DNA of 64,000 nucleotides from Deinococci bacterium (lineage in GTDB: Bacteria > Deinococcota > Deinococci > Deinococcales > Trueperaceae). The notes below the pieces were generated by a model. The model made no database searches, was not told where the DNA came from, and saw nothing but the letters and a program-made list of their open reading frames with translations. The position numbers and the translations under genes were made by a program. The stretch spans positions 1-64,000 of the forward strand of contig JASBRS010000014.1 of the NCBI GenBank assembly GCA_030149325.1, read 5' to 3'. Shown here piece by piece: positions 8,542 to 19,064 of the stretch (the first letter of the stretch is position 1; the number at the start of each line of letters is the position of its first letter).

Positions 8542-8754
8542 TCGGAATCGCGCCCGGCCGCGTGGTCCCGGCGCGCGCTCCGAGCCGCGCCCCCCGCAGG
8601 CCGGATGGGCGTAGCATGCCTGCGGGGCGTGCCTGCCTGGCGCCCCAGCCCGAGATCGCGCGCGAGGGGGGGACGACGTGCCCTCGTTCCGTGGCGACGA
8701 CGGTACGCGGCGGCCGCACGGCCTGGCCGCCCGCCCCGGAGAGGAGCGCTCGAC

Positions 8755-10452
8755 ATGAACGCCACCGACACCTTCCTGCAGGCCCGGGACTTCCTGCTCC
8801 GCGAACGCGAGGACTACGATGCCGCCTACCGCGGCTTCGTGTGGCCGCGCCTGGAGACCTTCAACTGGGCCCTCGACTGGTTCGACGTCTACGCCCGCGG
8901 CAACGACCGCACGGGGCTGTGGCTGGTCGACGACGAGGGGGGCGAGATCCGGCGCTCGTTCGCCGAGCTCGCCGAGCGCTCGTCACGCCTAGCCGGCTTC
9001 CTGGCGAGCCAGGGGTTGGCGCGCGGCGATCGCGTGCTGGTGATGCTGCCCAACGTGGCGGAGCTGTGGGAGATCATGCTGGCGTCGATCAAGCTCGGGA
9101 CGGTGCTGATCCCGGCGACCACGCTGCTGACGCCGGAGGACCTGCGCGACCGGCTGGAGCGCGGCCAGGTCCGCTACGTCATCACCGACGGACCCGGCGC
9201 CGAGAAGATGGCGGCGGTCGCCGGCGAGCAGGGTCGGATGCTGGTCGGAGGCGAGCGCCCGGGTTGGACGAGCTACGACGACGCCGTGGCCTGGAGCGGG
9301 CGCTTCGCGCCCGAAGGCGTCACCCGCGCCACCGACCCGATGCTGCTGTACTTCACCTCCGGCACCACCTCCAAGCCGAAGCTGGTGCTGCACTCGCACC
9401 AGAGCTACCCGGTGGGCCACCTCTCCACCATGTACTGGATCGGCCACCTGGAGGGGGACGTGCACTGGAACATCAGTTCGCCCGGGTGGGCCAAGCACGC
9501 CTGGAGCAACTTCTTCGCCCCCTGGAACGCCGGGGCGACGGTGTTCGTCTACACCTACCAGCGCTTCGACGCCAAGCGCGCGCTGGAGGCGATCAGCCGC
9601 CACCGCATCACCTCGCTGTGTGCGCCGCCAACGGTGTGGCGGCTGCTGTTCCGCGAGGACCTGGCGTCCTACCCGGTCGCGCTCCGCGAGCTGGTGGGCG
9701 CCGGGGAGCCGATGAACCCGGAGATCATCGAGTCGGTGCGCAACGCCTGGGGGATCACCCTGCGCGACGGCTACGGCCAGACCGAGACGACGGCGCAGAT
9801 CGGCAACACCCCGGGGCAGCCCGTCAGGCCGGGTTCGATGGGGCGCCCGCTCCCCGGCTACCGGGTGACGCTGCTCGGTCCCGACGGCCAGGTCGACGTG
9901 CCGGAAGGGGAGATCTCGCTGGCCCTGGACCCTGCGCCGCTGTCGTTGATGGACGGCTACCTGAACGACGAGGAGCGCACCGAAGCCGCCACGCGGGGCG
10001 GCTACTACCGCACCGGCGATGTCGCTTCGCGCGACCAGGACGGCTACTACTGGTACGTGGGGCGCGCCGACGACGTGTTCAAGAGCTCCGACTACCGCGT
10101 CAGCCCGTTCGAGCTCGAGAGCGTGCTCATCGAGCACCCCGCGGTCCAGGAGGCGGCCGTCGTGCCCAGCCCGGACGCCACGCGCTTGTCGGTGCCCAAG
10201 GCGTTCGTGACCCTGGCCCCGGGCCGCGAGCCCGACCGTGCGACCGCGCTCGAGCTCTTCCGCTTCATCCGGGGGCGCATGGCTCCCTACCTGCGTGTCC
10301 GCCGCATCAGCTTCGGCGGCCTGCCGAAGACCATCTCCGGCAAGATCCGCCGTGTCGAGCTCCGAACCGCCGAGCTGAAGCGCAGCGGCGACGCACGGGG
10401 CCCCGACGAGTACTGGGAGGACGACTTCCCCGAACTGAAGGACGAGCGCTAG
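8755..10452 (+). CDS. Acyl-CoA synthetase, medium-chain (MACS) type AMP-forming ligase
   Basis: ANL-superfamily enzyme of 565 residues that activates a carboxylic acid as acyl-AMP and transfers it to CoA. The P-loop is YFTSGTTSKPKLVLHSH, the adenine motif is GYGQTET, then YYRTGDVA, the hinge GRADDVFKSSDYRVSP and the catalytic-lysine region LPKTISGKIRR. The HWNISSPGWAKHAWSNFFAPW segment is typical of the MACS/AcsM branch rather than acetyl-CoA synthetase. The acyl chain cannot be fixed from sequence. ATG 8755 follows a GGAGAGGAG site. A TAGCAT box at 8612-8617 may be its promoter. It faces glpKD. Confidence 0.9.
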   Translation: MNATDTFLQARDFLLREREDYDAAYRGFVWPRLETFNWALDWFDVYARGNDRTGLWLVDDEGGEIRRSFAELAERSSRLAGFLASQGLARGDRVLVMLPNVAELWEIMLASIKLGTVLIPATTLLTPEDLRDRLERGQVRYVITDGPGAEKMAAVAGEQGRMLVGGERPGWTSYDDAVAWSGRFAPEGVTRATDPMLLYFTSGTTSKPKLVLHSHQSYPVGHLSTMYWIGHLEGDVHWNISSPGWAKHAWSNFFAPWNAGATVFVYTYQRFDAKRALEAISRHRITSLCAPPTVWRLLFREDLASYPVALRELVGAGEPMNPEIIESVRNAWGITLRDGYGQTETTAQIGNTPGQPVRPGSMGRPLPGYRVTLLGPDGQVDVPEGEISLALDPAPLSLMDGYLNDEERTEAATRGGYYRTGDVASRDQDGYYWYVGRADDVFKSSDYRVSPFELESVLIEHPAVQEAAVVPSPDATRLSVPKAFVTLAPGREPDRATALELFRFIRGRMAPYLRVRRISFGGLPKTISGKIRRVELRTAELKRSGDARGPDEYWEDDFPELKDER

Positions 10453-10458
10453 GCGGTC

Positions 10459-10490
10459 TCCGGGGCGCGACGCCGGCGCCGCGCCCCGGA
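10459..10490. terminator. Bidirectional hairpin between acyl-CoA synthetase and glpD
   Basis: 11-bp stem TCCGGGGCGCG (10459-10469) with CGCGCCCCGGA (10480-10490) in the 43-nt gap between convergent stops. Confidence 0.6.
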
Positions 10491-10495
10491 CGGCC

Positions 10496-12129
10496 TCAGG
10501 CGGTCGCCGCCAGGCCGAGCAGCGCTTCGGCCTCGGCGACGTCGGCGGCGCGGCGCGCCTCGTCGTGCCCCAGCTCGTCCGCCAGCAGCTCGGCCACGCG
10601 CCCCAGCGCGCGTCGTGCGTCCTCCTCGTCGAGCATCGCCAGCCGCAGCCGGCGCCACAGCACGTCGGCCGTGGAGCGCGCGTACTCGTGACGTGCCGCA
10701 TACACCACCTCGGCCTCGAGGTAGGGCTGCTCCGGCACCAGGCGGCGCTCCAGACCTTCGGTCGCCAGGCGGGCCACCTCGGCCGCGAACGATCCGTAGG
10801 CGCGATTGAGGTGGCTGGCGACGTCGGCCTCGAGCGCGAAGCGCTCCTGCAGGTCGCCGGCGCCCTGCGCGCTGAAGCCCTCCGCACCCACCAGCGGCAG
10901 GCTGGCCGTGGTGCTCTCGCGTTCGGGCTCGAGCCCCGCCACGCTCACCGCCTGGTTGACGGCGTCGACCGCCATGCGCCGGTAGGTGGTCCACTTGCCG
11001 CCGGCGATCGTCACCAGCCCGGCCGGACCCACGTTCACCACGTGGTCGCGTGACAGCCCTGCGGTGTCCGCCGCCTGCGGGTCGGACACCAGCGGACGCA
11101 GCCCCGACCACGCCGCCTTGACGTCGGAGCGCTCCACGGGCACGTCGAAGTAGCGTTCCACGTGGCGCAGGACGTAGGCGATCTCGTCCTCGTGCGCCCG
11201 CGGCTCCGCCTCGATCTCGGCCTCGTTGTCCGTCGTCCCCACCAGCGTGTGGCCGTGCCAGGGCAGCAGGAAGAGCACCCGCCCGTCGTCGGTCTGCGGG
11301 ATGAGCAGGCCGGTGGCGGGAGGGGAGAAGCGCTGATCGAGCACGATGTGGATCCCCGAGCTGGCGGTGACCATCGGCCGGGCGTCGGGGTCCTCCATGC
11401 GCCGCACGGCGTCGGTGAAGGGGCCGGTGGCGTTGACCACGGCGCGCGCAGCGATATCGAAGCGGTCGCCGCTCAGGCGGTCGGTCACCGTGGCCCCGCG
11501 GACGCGGCCGTCCTCCACCAGCAGGTCCTCGACCTCGAGGTAGTTGGCCGTCACCGCGCCCTCGCGCGCCGCCGTGAGCACGATCGCCACGTTCATGCGG
11601 GCGTCGTCGAACTGGCCGTCGTAGTACAGCACGCCGCCCCGCAGCCCCTGATGGCGCAGCATCGGGAAGCGCTGGAGGGCCTCGCGGGCGTCGACGAAGC
11701 GACTGGGTTGGAGGTTCGCGCGCCCGGCCAGCCAGTCGTAGAGCTTGAGGCCGGTGAGGTAGTAGGGCACCTCGAGCCAGTTGTACAGCGGCGTCACGAT
11801 CGGCAGGGGCTGACTCAGGTGGGGGGCGATGCGCAGCAGCACCGCGCGCTCGTGCAGGGCGTCGCGCACCAGGTTGAACTGGGAGCGATCGAAGTGCTTG
11901 ACGGCGGCCTCGAGGTAGCGCACGCCGCCGTGGATCAGCTTGGTGCTGCGGCTGCTGGTGCCGCACGAGAAGTCGCCGCGCTCCACCAGCGCCACCCGCA
12001 GGCCGCGCGTCGCGGCGTCGAGCGCAACCCCCGCCCCGGTGGCGCCGCCGCCGACCACCAACACGTCGAAGGGTCCGTCGTCGGACCGCAAGCGGGCGAC
12101 CTGGGCCTCTCGATCCGGCCACGTCGGGT

Positions 12130-12133
<4 letters not shown>
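10496..12133 (-). CDS. glpD: Aerobic glycerol-3-phosphate dehydrogenase
   Basis: FAD enzyme of 545 residues that oxidises glycerol-3-phosphate to dihydroxyacetone phosphate and feeds electrons to the quinone pool. The N-terminal dinucleotide fold is [23 protein letters not shown]. It is followed by the GlpD signature [21 protein letters not shown] and a C-terminal DAO domain. The ATG at 12133 overlaps the glpK stop as ATGA, so the two genes are coupled. No GlpF facilitator or GlpR regulator is visible nearby. Confidence 0.97.
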
Positions 12134-13620
<1,487 letters not shown>

Positions 13621-13679
13621 GTCTCACCTCCACGGCGAACGCCTTCGGCGGCCGTCGCGGCCGCTCGTGGCCTCGATGC

Positions 13680-14138
13680 TCACGCCGACAGCAGGTCGCG
13701 CAGGCGCACGCGAGCGTACTGCCGGTCGCCCTCCAACGCTCGCCTCAGGGCGTCGTCCTGGCGCGGGAGCAGCCGACCGCGAACGCGCACGTGTGCCTCG
13801 TAGCGTCCCACCGCGAAGCGCTCGACGAACAGCTCCGTGAGGCTCTGCACCGGCAGCGTGCGGGTGGAGAAGGCCTCGAGCGAGAGCTTGCGGAGCGTTC
13901 CGAAGGTGTGGAGGCAGAGGTGCGCCTCGCTCCCCACCACCGCGGCGCTGACGCCTTCGGTCCCGTCGTCGCCGGGCTGGATCAGGCGTCGTTGGGGACC
14001 CGATGCCGGTTCGATCAGGGCGCCGAAGGCCGTGAGGACGTCGTCGATGTCGCCTGCGCCCGCGAGGTCCGCTGCGGTGGCGCGGAAGCCATCGAGGATC
14101 AGGTGCGTGCCGTAGCCGAGGGCGTCGTAGCTGTTCAC
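13680..14138 (-). CDS. S-adenosylmethionine decarboxylase-like protein lacking the pyruvoyl serine
   Basis: Protein of 152 residues with the class 1 prokaryotic SpeD fold signature (LGYGTHLILDGFRAT near the N-terminus, GVSAAVVGSEAHLCLHTF at 62-79, LSLEAF at 85-90). In active SpeD the ESH serine self-cleaves to the pyruvoyl cofactor. Here that residue is Ala72 (SEAHL). The histidine (H77) remains, and the catalytic Cys of the FTC motif aligns with Thr92. It is therefore unlikely to be a decarboxylase and may be regulatory or ligand-binding. GTG 14138 lies 7 nt after a TACGCT -10 box (14146-14151), giving a leaderless start. It lies upstream of glpKD and may share a transcript. Confidence 0.72.
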   Translation of the reverse strand: MNSYDALGYGTHLILDGFRATAADLAGAGDIDDVLTAFGALIEPASGPQRRLIQPGDDGTEGVSAAVVGSEAHLCLHTFGTLRKLSLEAFSTRTLPVQSLTELFVERFAVGRYEAHVRVRGRLLPRQDDALRRALEGDRQYARVRLRDLLSA

Positions 14139-14145
14139 CGCCCCC

Positions 14146-14151
14146 AGCGTA
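14146..14151 (-). promoter_or_regulatory. -10 box of the SpeD-like gene
   Basis: TACGCT, 7 nt before the GTG start (leaderless arrangement). No good -35. Confidence 0.5.
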
Positions 14152-14215
14152 CCACGGCCGACCCCGGGGGAAGGGGCAGGATACGCGCCGTGGACGGCAC
14201 TCCGTCGTGCCGGCA

Positions 14216-15484
14216 TCAGTGCGGCGCGAGCTCTCGGGCAGCCCGGTCGAGGGCCGCGCTCACGTCGCTCGAGGCGGAGGCCAGGATCGCCGCCAGGGCC
14301 CGGTCCATCGGCCCCCACACCTCGCCCATGGCGGGCAGGTTGGGGATCGGCTCGGCGGCGGCCAGCGCCGCTCCGAAGCCGGCGATGACCGGGTCGTCGG
14401 CGACCCGCGCCAGCGCCGAGCTCGAGGCCGGCACCATGCCGGCGCGCCGCGCCAGCGCGACCTGGGCGTCGGCGGTGGTGAGCCACTTGGCCAGGTTGGC
14501 AGCCCCGACCGGGTCGCTGCTGTAGCGGTCGATCAGCACCCCGTCGACGTTCATGAAGCCGCTCCAGGCCTTCCCGTCCGGTGTCGGCGGCATGGCGGCG
14601 ACGGCGATCGGGATGCCGGCCGAGCGGATCGACGGGATCGCCCACGGGCCGTCGTAGGTCATGGCCAGGTCGCCCTTCAGGAACAGCTCGTGCACCGAGG
14701 CGTAGTCGGTGGCGTCGGGCATCACCCCGGCGTCGAAGCGCAGCGAGCGCAAGGCCTCGGCCCCGGCCACCGCGCCCGGCGTGGCCAGCGCGATCGACTT
14801 CGGGTCGAGCTCGCCACCTACGCTGCGCCCGAACACCGCCCCGCCCCAACTGTGCAGCCAGCCGTAGGCGTAGTAGAAGTTGCCGACGTCGAACGCGAAG
14901 CCGTAGCGTCCCTTCGCGGTGACGGCGGCGGCCGCGTCCACCAGACCCTGGTAGCTGGTGGGGACGCTCGGGACCAGGTCGGTGTTCACGATCAGGGCCG
15001 GGCCCTGGACCGCCAGCGGCAGACCGTAGAGCACCCCGCCGTAGCGGAACGCGCTCCGCGCCGACGCGCTGAGATCGGCCAGGTAGCCCTCGGTGGTGTA
15101 GCGGCCCAGGTCGGCCAACAGCCCGGCGTCGGCGAGGGCGGAGAACTGATCCTGCGGGATCCCGACCAGGACGTCGCCGCCCGTGCCCTTGTCGGAGGCC
15201 GCCACGGTGCCCTGCTTGATCTCGCCGAGCTTGAGCGGGACCACGGTCACCTGGACGTCGAAGGCAGCGCTGAAGTCTGCTGCCTCGCTGCGCAGCCAGT
15301 CGAGTGCCGCGCCCCGGTAGGGGGTCCAGACCGTCAGGTCCTGGGCGACCCCGCGACCGGCGAGGAGCCCGAGCAAGGCGAGGACGGCGAGGAGCTTCGG
15401 GAGGGCGTTCCGGAGCGGAAGGAGCGCTCGGGACGCAGGCACGGAGAGCGTCGGGCGCGCACGGTTCCACGGGTCTGGGATCAC
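14216..15484 (-). CDS. Extracellular sugar-binding protein of an ABC importer (MalE-like)
   Basis: Family 1 solute-binding protein of 422 residues. An N-terminal signal peptide (LPKLLAVLALLGLLAGRGVAQ, cleavage after VAQ) precedes DLTVWTPYRGAALDWLR. The maltodextrin-type core includes GGDVLVGIPQDQFSALADAGLLADL, YGLPLAVQGPALIVNTDLVP, GDLAMTYDGPWAI and WSGFMNVDGVLIDRY. No permease or ATPase genes flank it, so the importer must be encoded elsewhere. GTG 15484 follows a TAGGCT -10 box by 6 nt, suggesting its own leaderless transcript. Confidence 0.88.
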   Translation of the reverse strand: MIPDPWNRARPTLSVPASRALLPLRNALPKLLAVLALLGLLAGRGVAQDLTVWTPYRGAALDWLRSEAADFSAAFDVQVTVVPLKLGEIKQGTVAASDKGTGGDVLVGIPQDQFSALADAGLLADLGRYTTEGYLADLSASARSAFRYGGVLYGLPLAVQGPALIVNTDLVPSVPTSYQGLVDAAAAVTAKGRYGFAFDVGNFYYAYGWLHSWGGAVFGRSVGGELDPKSIALATPGAVAGAEALRSLRFDAGVMPDATDYASVHELFLKGDLAMTYDGPWAIPSIRSAGIPIAVAAMPPTPDGKAWSGFMNVDGVLIDRYSSDPVGAANLAKWLTTADAQVALARRAGMVPASSSALARVADDPVIAGFGAALAAAEPIPNLPAMGEVWGPMDRALAAILASASSDVSAALDRAARELAPH

Positions 15485-15490
15485 CCCACC

Positions 15491-15496
15491 AGCCTA
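15491..15496 (-). promoter_or_regulatory. -10 box of the sugar-binding protein gene
   Basis: TAGGCT on the minus strand, 6 nt before the GTG start. Confidence 0.5.
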
Positions 15497-15528
15497 GCCC
15501 GCGAGCCCCCCGCCGCGCGAGGGACGCA

Positions 15529-16671
15529 CTAGGAGCGCTTGCGCTCGGGCACCGAGGCGGCGGCGCCGACGTGGTAGCGGCGCCGGATCTCGGCGGCCAG
15601 CCGGTAGCGGCCGGCCGCGGTACGGACCACCGCGCCGCTCAACTCCAGCGCCGTGAGCCGTGCGAGCAGGGTGGCGGCGCCCTCGTTCAGGGCACGACCC
15701 AGGTCGTCGAGGGTGGCCTCGTCGACGGGCGCGAGGGCCTCCAGGATGGCGTCGGGCGGGTGCGGCGGCGCGGCCGCGGCGCCGTCGCGGAAGTGCATCA
15801 GGACGTCCTCGAGGTCGGCGACGACGTGGGCGCCCTCGCTCAGGAAGCGCAGCGTCCCGGCGACGCTGGGGTCGCCGGGACGCCCCGGGCAGGCGAAGAC
15901 CTGCCGGTCCTGCTCGAGGGCGTGGTCGACGGTGCTGGCCGTACCGGAGCGCAGGCCCGCCTCGACCACCACGACGAGCCGCGCCAGCCCGCTGACGATG
16001 CGGTTGCGGTGGGGGAAGTGGTGCCGGTCGGGCCGGACGTCGGGCAGGTGCTCGCTGATCACGGCGCCGCCCGCGGCCAGCATGCGATCGGCCAGGCCGC
16101 GATGGGCTGGCGGATGCAGGTGCCCGTGACCGCCGCCGAGGACCGCCACCGTGCGGCCCCCGGCCGCCAGGGCGCCCTCGTGCGCGGCGGCGTCGATCCC
16201 CAGAGCGAGGCCCGAGACCACGCACACGGACAGCTGGGCCAGCGACGCCGCCAACTCGTGCGCCAGCTCCTTGCCGCGTCCGGTGGGCCGGCGCGTCCCG
16301 ACGATGGCAGCTGTCCTCACCCGGTGCACGGGCTGCGCGAGCACCGGCGGCAGGGTGCCCTGCACGAACAGGAGTTGCGGCGGGCGGGGGATGACGCGGA
16401 GCGGTGCCGGGTAGGCGGGGTGCTCCCAGCCGACCACCGTGACCCCCGCCGCCCGCGCCTCCTCCAAGCGGCCCCGGGCACCGACCAGGTCGAGCTGCGT
16501 CAGCCTCGCGAAGGCGTCGTCCGGGACGCCGTCGGGCGGGTTCCGGCCGGCGGCCGCCGCGCGGGAGGCCGACGCCAGCGACCCGAAGGCGGCGCGGAGA
16601 CGCGCCAGGCGTCCGGGCCCGAGCCCCTCCTGGGCCAGCGCCGCCAGCGCGAAGACGTCGGCATCGTCCAC
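15529..16671 (-). CDS. dprA: DNA processing protein DprA (RecA loader in transformation)
   Basis: Protein of 380 residues that binds incoming single-stranded DNA and loads RecA during natural transformation. The Rossmann core includes RTAAIVGTRRPTGRGKELAHELA, VVSGLALGIDAAAHEGALAAGGRTVAVLGGG, FPHRNRIVSGLARLVVVVEAGLRSGTASTVDHALEQDRQVFACPG. An N-terminal helix-hairpin-helix/SAM-like part and a C-terminal winged-helix (DEATLDDLGRALNEGAATLLARLTALELSGAV) complete the domain set. The start is GTG 16671 (VDDADVFALAALAQEGLG). It fits with the pilus genes in a competent organism. Confidence 0.92.
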   Translation of the reverse strand: MDDADVFALAALAQEGLGPGRLARLRAAFGSLASASRAAAAGRNPPDGVPDDAFARLTQLDLVGARGRLEEARAAGVTVVGWEHPAYPAPLRVIPRPPQLLFVQGTLPPVLAQPVHRVRTAAIVGTRRPTGRGKELAHELAASLAQLSVCVVSGLALGIDAAAHEGALAAGGRTVAVLGGGHGHLHPPAHRGLADRMLAAGGAVISEHLPDVRPDRHHFPHRNRIVSGLARLVVVVEAGLRSGTASTVDHALEQDRQVFACPGRPGDPSVAGTLRFLSEGAHVVADLEDVLMHFRDGAAAAPPHPPDAILEALAPVDEATLDDLGRALNEGAATLLARLTALELSGAVVRTAAGRYRLAAEIRRRYHVGAAASVPERKRS

Positions 16672-16777
16672 GCGACCAGGATGCACGCCAGCGGGCGCGC
16701 GGTCCGCGCGCCGCGCGGCCCCGGCCCAGGGACGGTAGGTACGCGACCTGGTTCGGGGGGGCCGGTCCGGACGTCGC

Positions 16778-18196
16778 TCAGCCGAGCTTCCAGCGGCTCC
16801 CCTCGGCGGTGTCCTCCACCTCGATGCCGAGCTCCTCGAGGCGCGCACGCATGGCGTCGGCGGTCGCGAAGTCGCGGCGCGCCCGTGCCCGCTGGCGCTC
16901 CTCGAGCAGCATGCCCACCAGCCCGTCGAGCAGGTCGTGGCTCTGCCCCAGGGCGTCGGCCGTCGGGGGCACGCCGAGCACGCCGTCGAGCAGCTCGTCG
17001 AACAACGCCCGGGCCGCCGCACGGTAGGCGGGGGAGGCGCCGGCCTCCAGCGCACGGTTGATGTCGCGGGCCGCATCGAACAGCACCGCCAGCGCTTGCG
17101 GGGTGTTGAGGTCGTCGTTCATGGCCTCGGCGAAGGCCGCGCGGGCCGCCTCGAAGGCCCCCGGCTCGGCCGTCTCGCCGGCCCCCTCCGACACCAGGCG
17201 GTAGGTCTCGCGCAGCCGCCGGAGACCCTGCGCCGACGCCGTCAGGCTGTCGTCGGAGAAGTCCGACACGCTGCGGTAGTGCGAGCGCAGCAGGTGGAAG
17301 CGCACCGCCACCGGGTCGTAGCGCTCGAAGAGCTGCGCCAGGGTGACGAAGTGGTTCTTCGACTTCGCCATCTTCTCGCCCTCGAGCGTGATCATGTTCC
17401 AGTGCAGCCACACCCGGGCGAAGGGCTTCCCGGCCGCCCGCGCCTGCGCGATCTCGCACTCGTGGTGCGGGAAGATCAGGTCGAGCCCGCCGCCGTGGAT
17501 GTCGAACTCGTCGCCCAGGTACTTGGTGCTCATCACCGAGCACTCCAGGTGCCAGCCGGGGAAACCCTCGCCCCACGGGCTCGGCCAGCGCATGATGTGG
17601 CCCTCCTCGGCCTTCTTCCACAAAGCGAAGTCGCGCGGGTCGTCCTTGTCGGAGCGCACCTCGACGCGGGTGCCCTCCAGCAGCTCCTCCGGGTCGCGCC
17701 CCGAGAGCTCGCCGTAGGGCTGGTAGGCCGACACGTCGAAGTAGACGTTGCCGTCCTTGACGTAGGCCACGCCGCCGTCGAGGAGGGCGCGCGTGAGCTC
17801 GATCTGCTCGATGATGTGCCCGGAGGCGCGGGGCACCACGTCGGGCCGGCGCACCCGCAGCCGCGCCATGGCGTCGAAGTACGACCAGAAGTACTTCTCG
17901 GCGACCTCCATCGGCTCGAGCCGCTCGAGCTGCGCCCGCTTGGCGAGCTTGTCCTCGCCCTCCTCGACGTCGGACAGATGGCCGACGTCGGTGACGTTGG
18001 AGACGAAGCGCACGCGGTAGCCTTCGTGCTCGAGCCAGCGCCGGAGCACGTCGAACACCACGGGACCGCGCGCGTGCCCGAGGTGCGGCTCGGAGTAGAC
18101 GGTGGGTCCGCACATGTAGATGCCGACGTGCCCCGGCACCACGGGGCGGAACTCGTCCTTGTTGCGGGTCAGGCTGTTGTAGAAGGTCAGAGCCAT
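16778..18196 (-). CDS. cysS: Cysteinyl-tRNA synthetase
   Basis: Class I synthetase of 472 residues that charges tRNA-Cys, a gene for which is at 35927. Zinc ligands are visible in [16 protein letters not shown] and FPHHECE. The HIGH motif is PHLGHARG and the KMSKS motif reads KMAKS in [16 protein letters not shown] 18196 has a CCGAGGAG ribosome site. A 120-nt leader with a leaderless mini-ORF (18264-18317) precedes it, which may regulate expression. dprA follows after 106 nt. Confidence 0.97.
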   Translation of the reverse strand: MALTFYNSLTRNKDEFRPVVPGHVGIYMCGPTVYSEPHLGHARGPVVFDVLRRWLEHEGYRVRFVSNVTDVGHLSDVEEGEDKLAKRAQLERLEPMEVAEKYFWSYFDAMARLRVRRPDVVPRASGHIIEQIELTRALLDGGVAYVKDGNVYFDVSAYQPYGELSGRDPEELLEGTRVEVRSDKDDPRDFALWKKAEEGHIMRWPSPWGEGFPGWHLECSVMSTKYLGDEFDIHGGGLDLIFPHHECEIAQARAAGKPFARVWLHWNMITLEGEKMAKSKNHFVTLAQLFERYDPVAVRFHLLRSHYRSVSDFSDDSLTASAQGLRRLRETYRLVSEGAGETAEPGAFEAARAAFAEAMNDDLNTPQALAVLFDAARDINRALEAGASPAYRAAARALFDELLDGVLGVPPTADALGQSHDLLDGLVGMLLEERQRARARRDFATADAMRARLEELGIEVEDTAEGSRWKLG

Positions 18197-18211
18197 GGCA
18201 CTCCTCGGAAG

Positions 18212-18232
18212 GGGCGTCCACGTGGACCGCCC
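18212..18232 (-). promoter_or_regulatory. Hairpin just upstream of the cysS ribosome-binding site
   Basis: GGGCGTCCACGTGGACCGCCC (plus-strand reading, 21 nt with one bulged base) can fold into an 8-bp stem with an ACGT loop. It ends a few nt before the CCGAGGAG site. It lies between the leader mini-ORF stop and cysS, a plausible place for translational or termination control. Confidence 0.4.
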
Positions 18233-18263
18233 GGATCGTTCTGGACTGTTGCAGGGACCGGCG

Positions 18264-18317
18264 TCAGGAGAGGTGCCGCAGACATCGAAGGGTGCGGAGG
18301 CCCGTCCGTACCGTCAT
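18264..18317 (-). CDS. Putative cysS leader peptide (17 aa, one Cys codon)
   Basis: ATG 18317 begins 7 nt after a TAAACT -10 box, the same leaderless spacing used by real genes in this window. The mini-ORF reads MTVRTGLRTLRCLRHLS and stops at 18264. Its single cysteine is a TGT codon, rare in such a GC-rich genome, near the end of the peptide. The stop is 67 nt before cysS. By analogy with attenuation or uORF control, ribosome stalling at the Cys codon could couple Cys-tRNA charging to cysS expression. This is inference; one Cys codon is weaker evidence than the threonine run in the thrS leader. Confidence 0.45.
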   Translation of the reverse strand: MTVRTGLRTLRCLRHLS

Positions 18318-18324
18318 GTCCCGG

Positions 18325-18330
18325 AGTTTA
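18325..18330 (-). promoter_or_regulatory. -10 box of the cysS transcript
   Basis: TAAACT on the minus strand, 7 nt upstream of the leader mini-ORF ATG. It lies back to back with the yigZ -10 at 18357, so the two divergent promoters share the same spacer DNA. Confidence 0.5.
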
Positions 18331-18356
18331 GCACGCGCCAGCGCCCTCCCGGACGG

Positions 18357-18362
18357 TAGACT
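18357..18362 (+). promoter_or_regulatory. -10 box of yigZ-like gene
   Basis: TAGACT, 8 nt before the GTG start at 18371. Confidence 0.5.
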
Positions 18363-18370
18363 GAGCCGCC

Positions 18371-18991
18371 GTGAGCTACCGCACCCTGGCCCGCCGCGCC
18401 GACCACGAGGACGTCGTGCTGGGCTCGCGCTTCCTGGCGACGGTGGCGCCGGTGCACAGCGTCGACGAGGCCACCGCGCTGCTGGCTGCCCTGCGCGCCC
18501 GTCACCCCGATGCCAGCCACCACTGCTGGGCCTACCGCGTGGCCGAGGAGCAGCGCTTCTCCGATGACGGCGAGCCCGGAGGGACGGCCGGCCGGCCGAT
18601 GCTGGAGGTGCTGTTGAAGCGCGATCTCGACCGCGTGGCGGCGGTGGTGGTGCGCTACTTCGGAGGGCGCAAGCTGGGGGCCGGCGGCCTCGCCCGCGCC
18701 TACGGCGGCGCCGTGGCCCGCGCCGTCCAGGCCGCCGGGGAGCGCAGCGTGGAGCCGCTGACCAGGGCCGTGCTGCGGGCCCCGTTCGCCCAGGTCGACG
18801 CCCTGTTGCGCTCACTCGACGCCAGCCCGGAGGTGGGGCGCGGGACGCCGGAGTACGACGCCGACGGGCTCCGGCTGGACGTGTGGATGCCGGCGCGCAG
18901 CTTCGAGGCGCTGGACCGTCGGCTGGCCGAGCTCACGCGCGGCGAGGCCAGCTTCGACGCGGTGCGGACCCAGGACGACCCCGAGCCCTGA
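18371..18991 (+). CDS. YigZ/IMPACT family protein
   Basis: UPF0029-type protein of 206 residues. The signature FSDDGEPGGTAGRPMLEVL sits at about 59-77 and RYFGGRKLGAGGLARAYGGA at about 96-115, followed by a C-terminal DUF1949-like domain. Family members relate to eukaryotic IMPACT and have been linked to translation or nucleic-acid binding, but the bacterial function is unsettled. It starts at GTG 18371 directly after a -10 box, divergent from cysS. Confidence 0.93.
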   Translation: MSYRTLARRADHEDVVLGSRFLATVAPVHSVDEATALLAALRARHPDASHHCWAYRVAEEQRFSDDGEPGGTAGRPMLEVLLKRDLDRVAAVVVRYFGGRKLGAGGLARAYGGAVARAVQAAGERSVEPLTRAVLRAPFAQVDALLRSLDASPEVGRGTPEYDADGLRLDVWMPARSFEALDRRLAELTRGEASFDAVRTQDDPEP

Positions 18992-19064
18992 CCGCGGCCG
19001 TCGATGGAGGCCGGATGAAGCCCGGGTCCACCCGCAGCTCGGGACGCTGTGGCAGCATGGTGCC

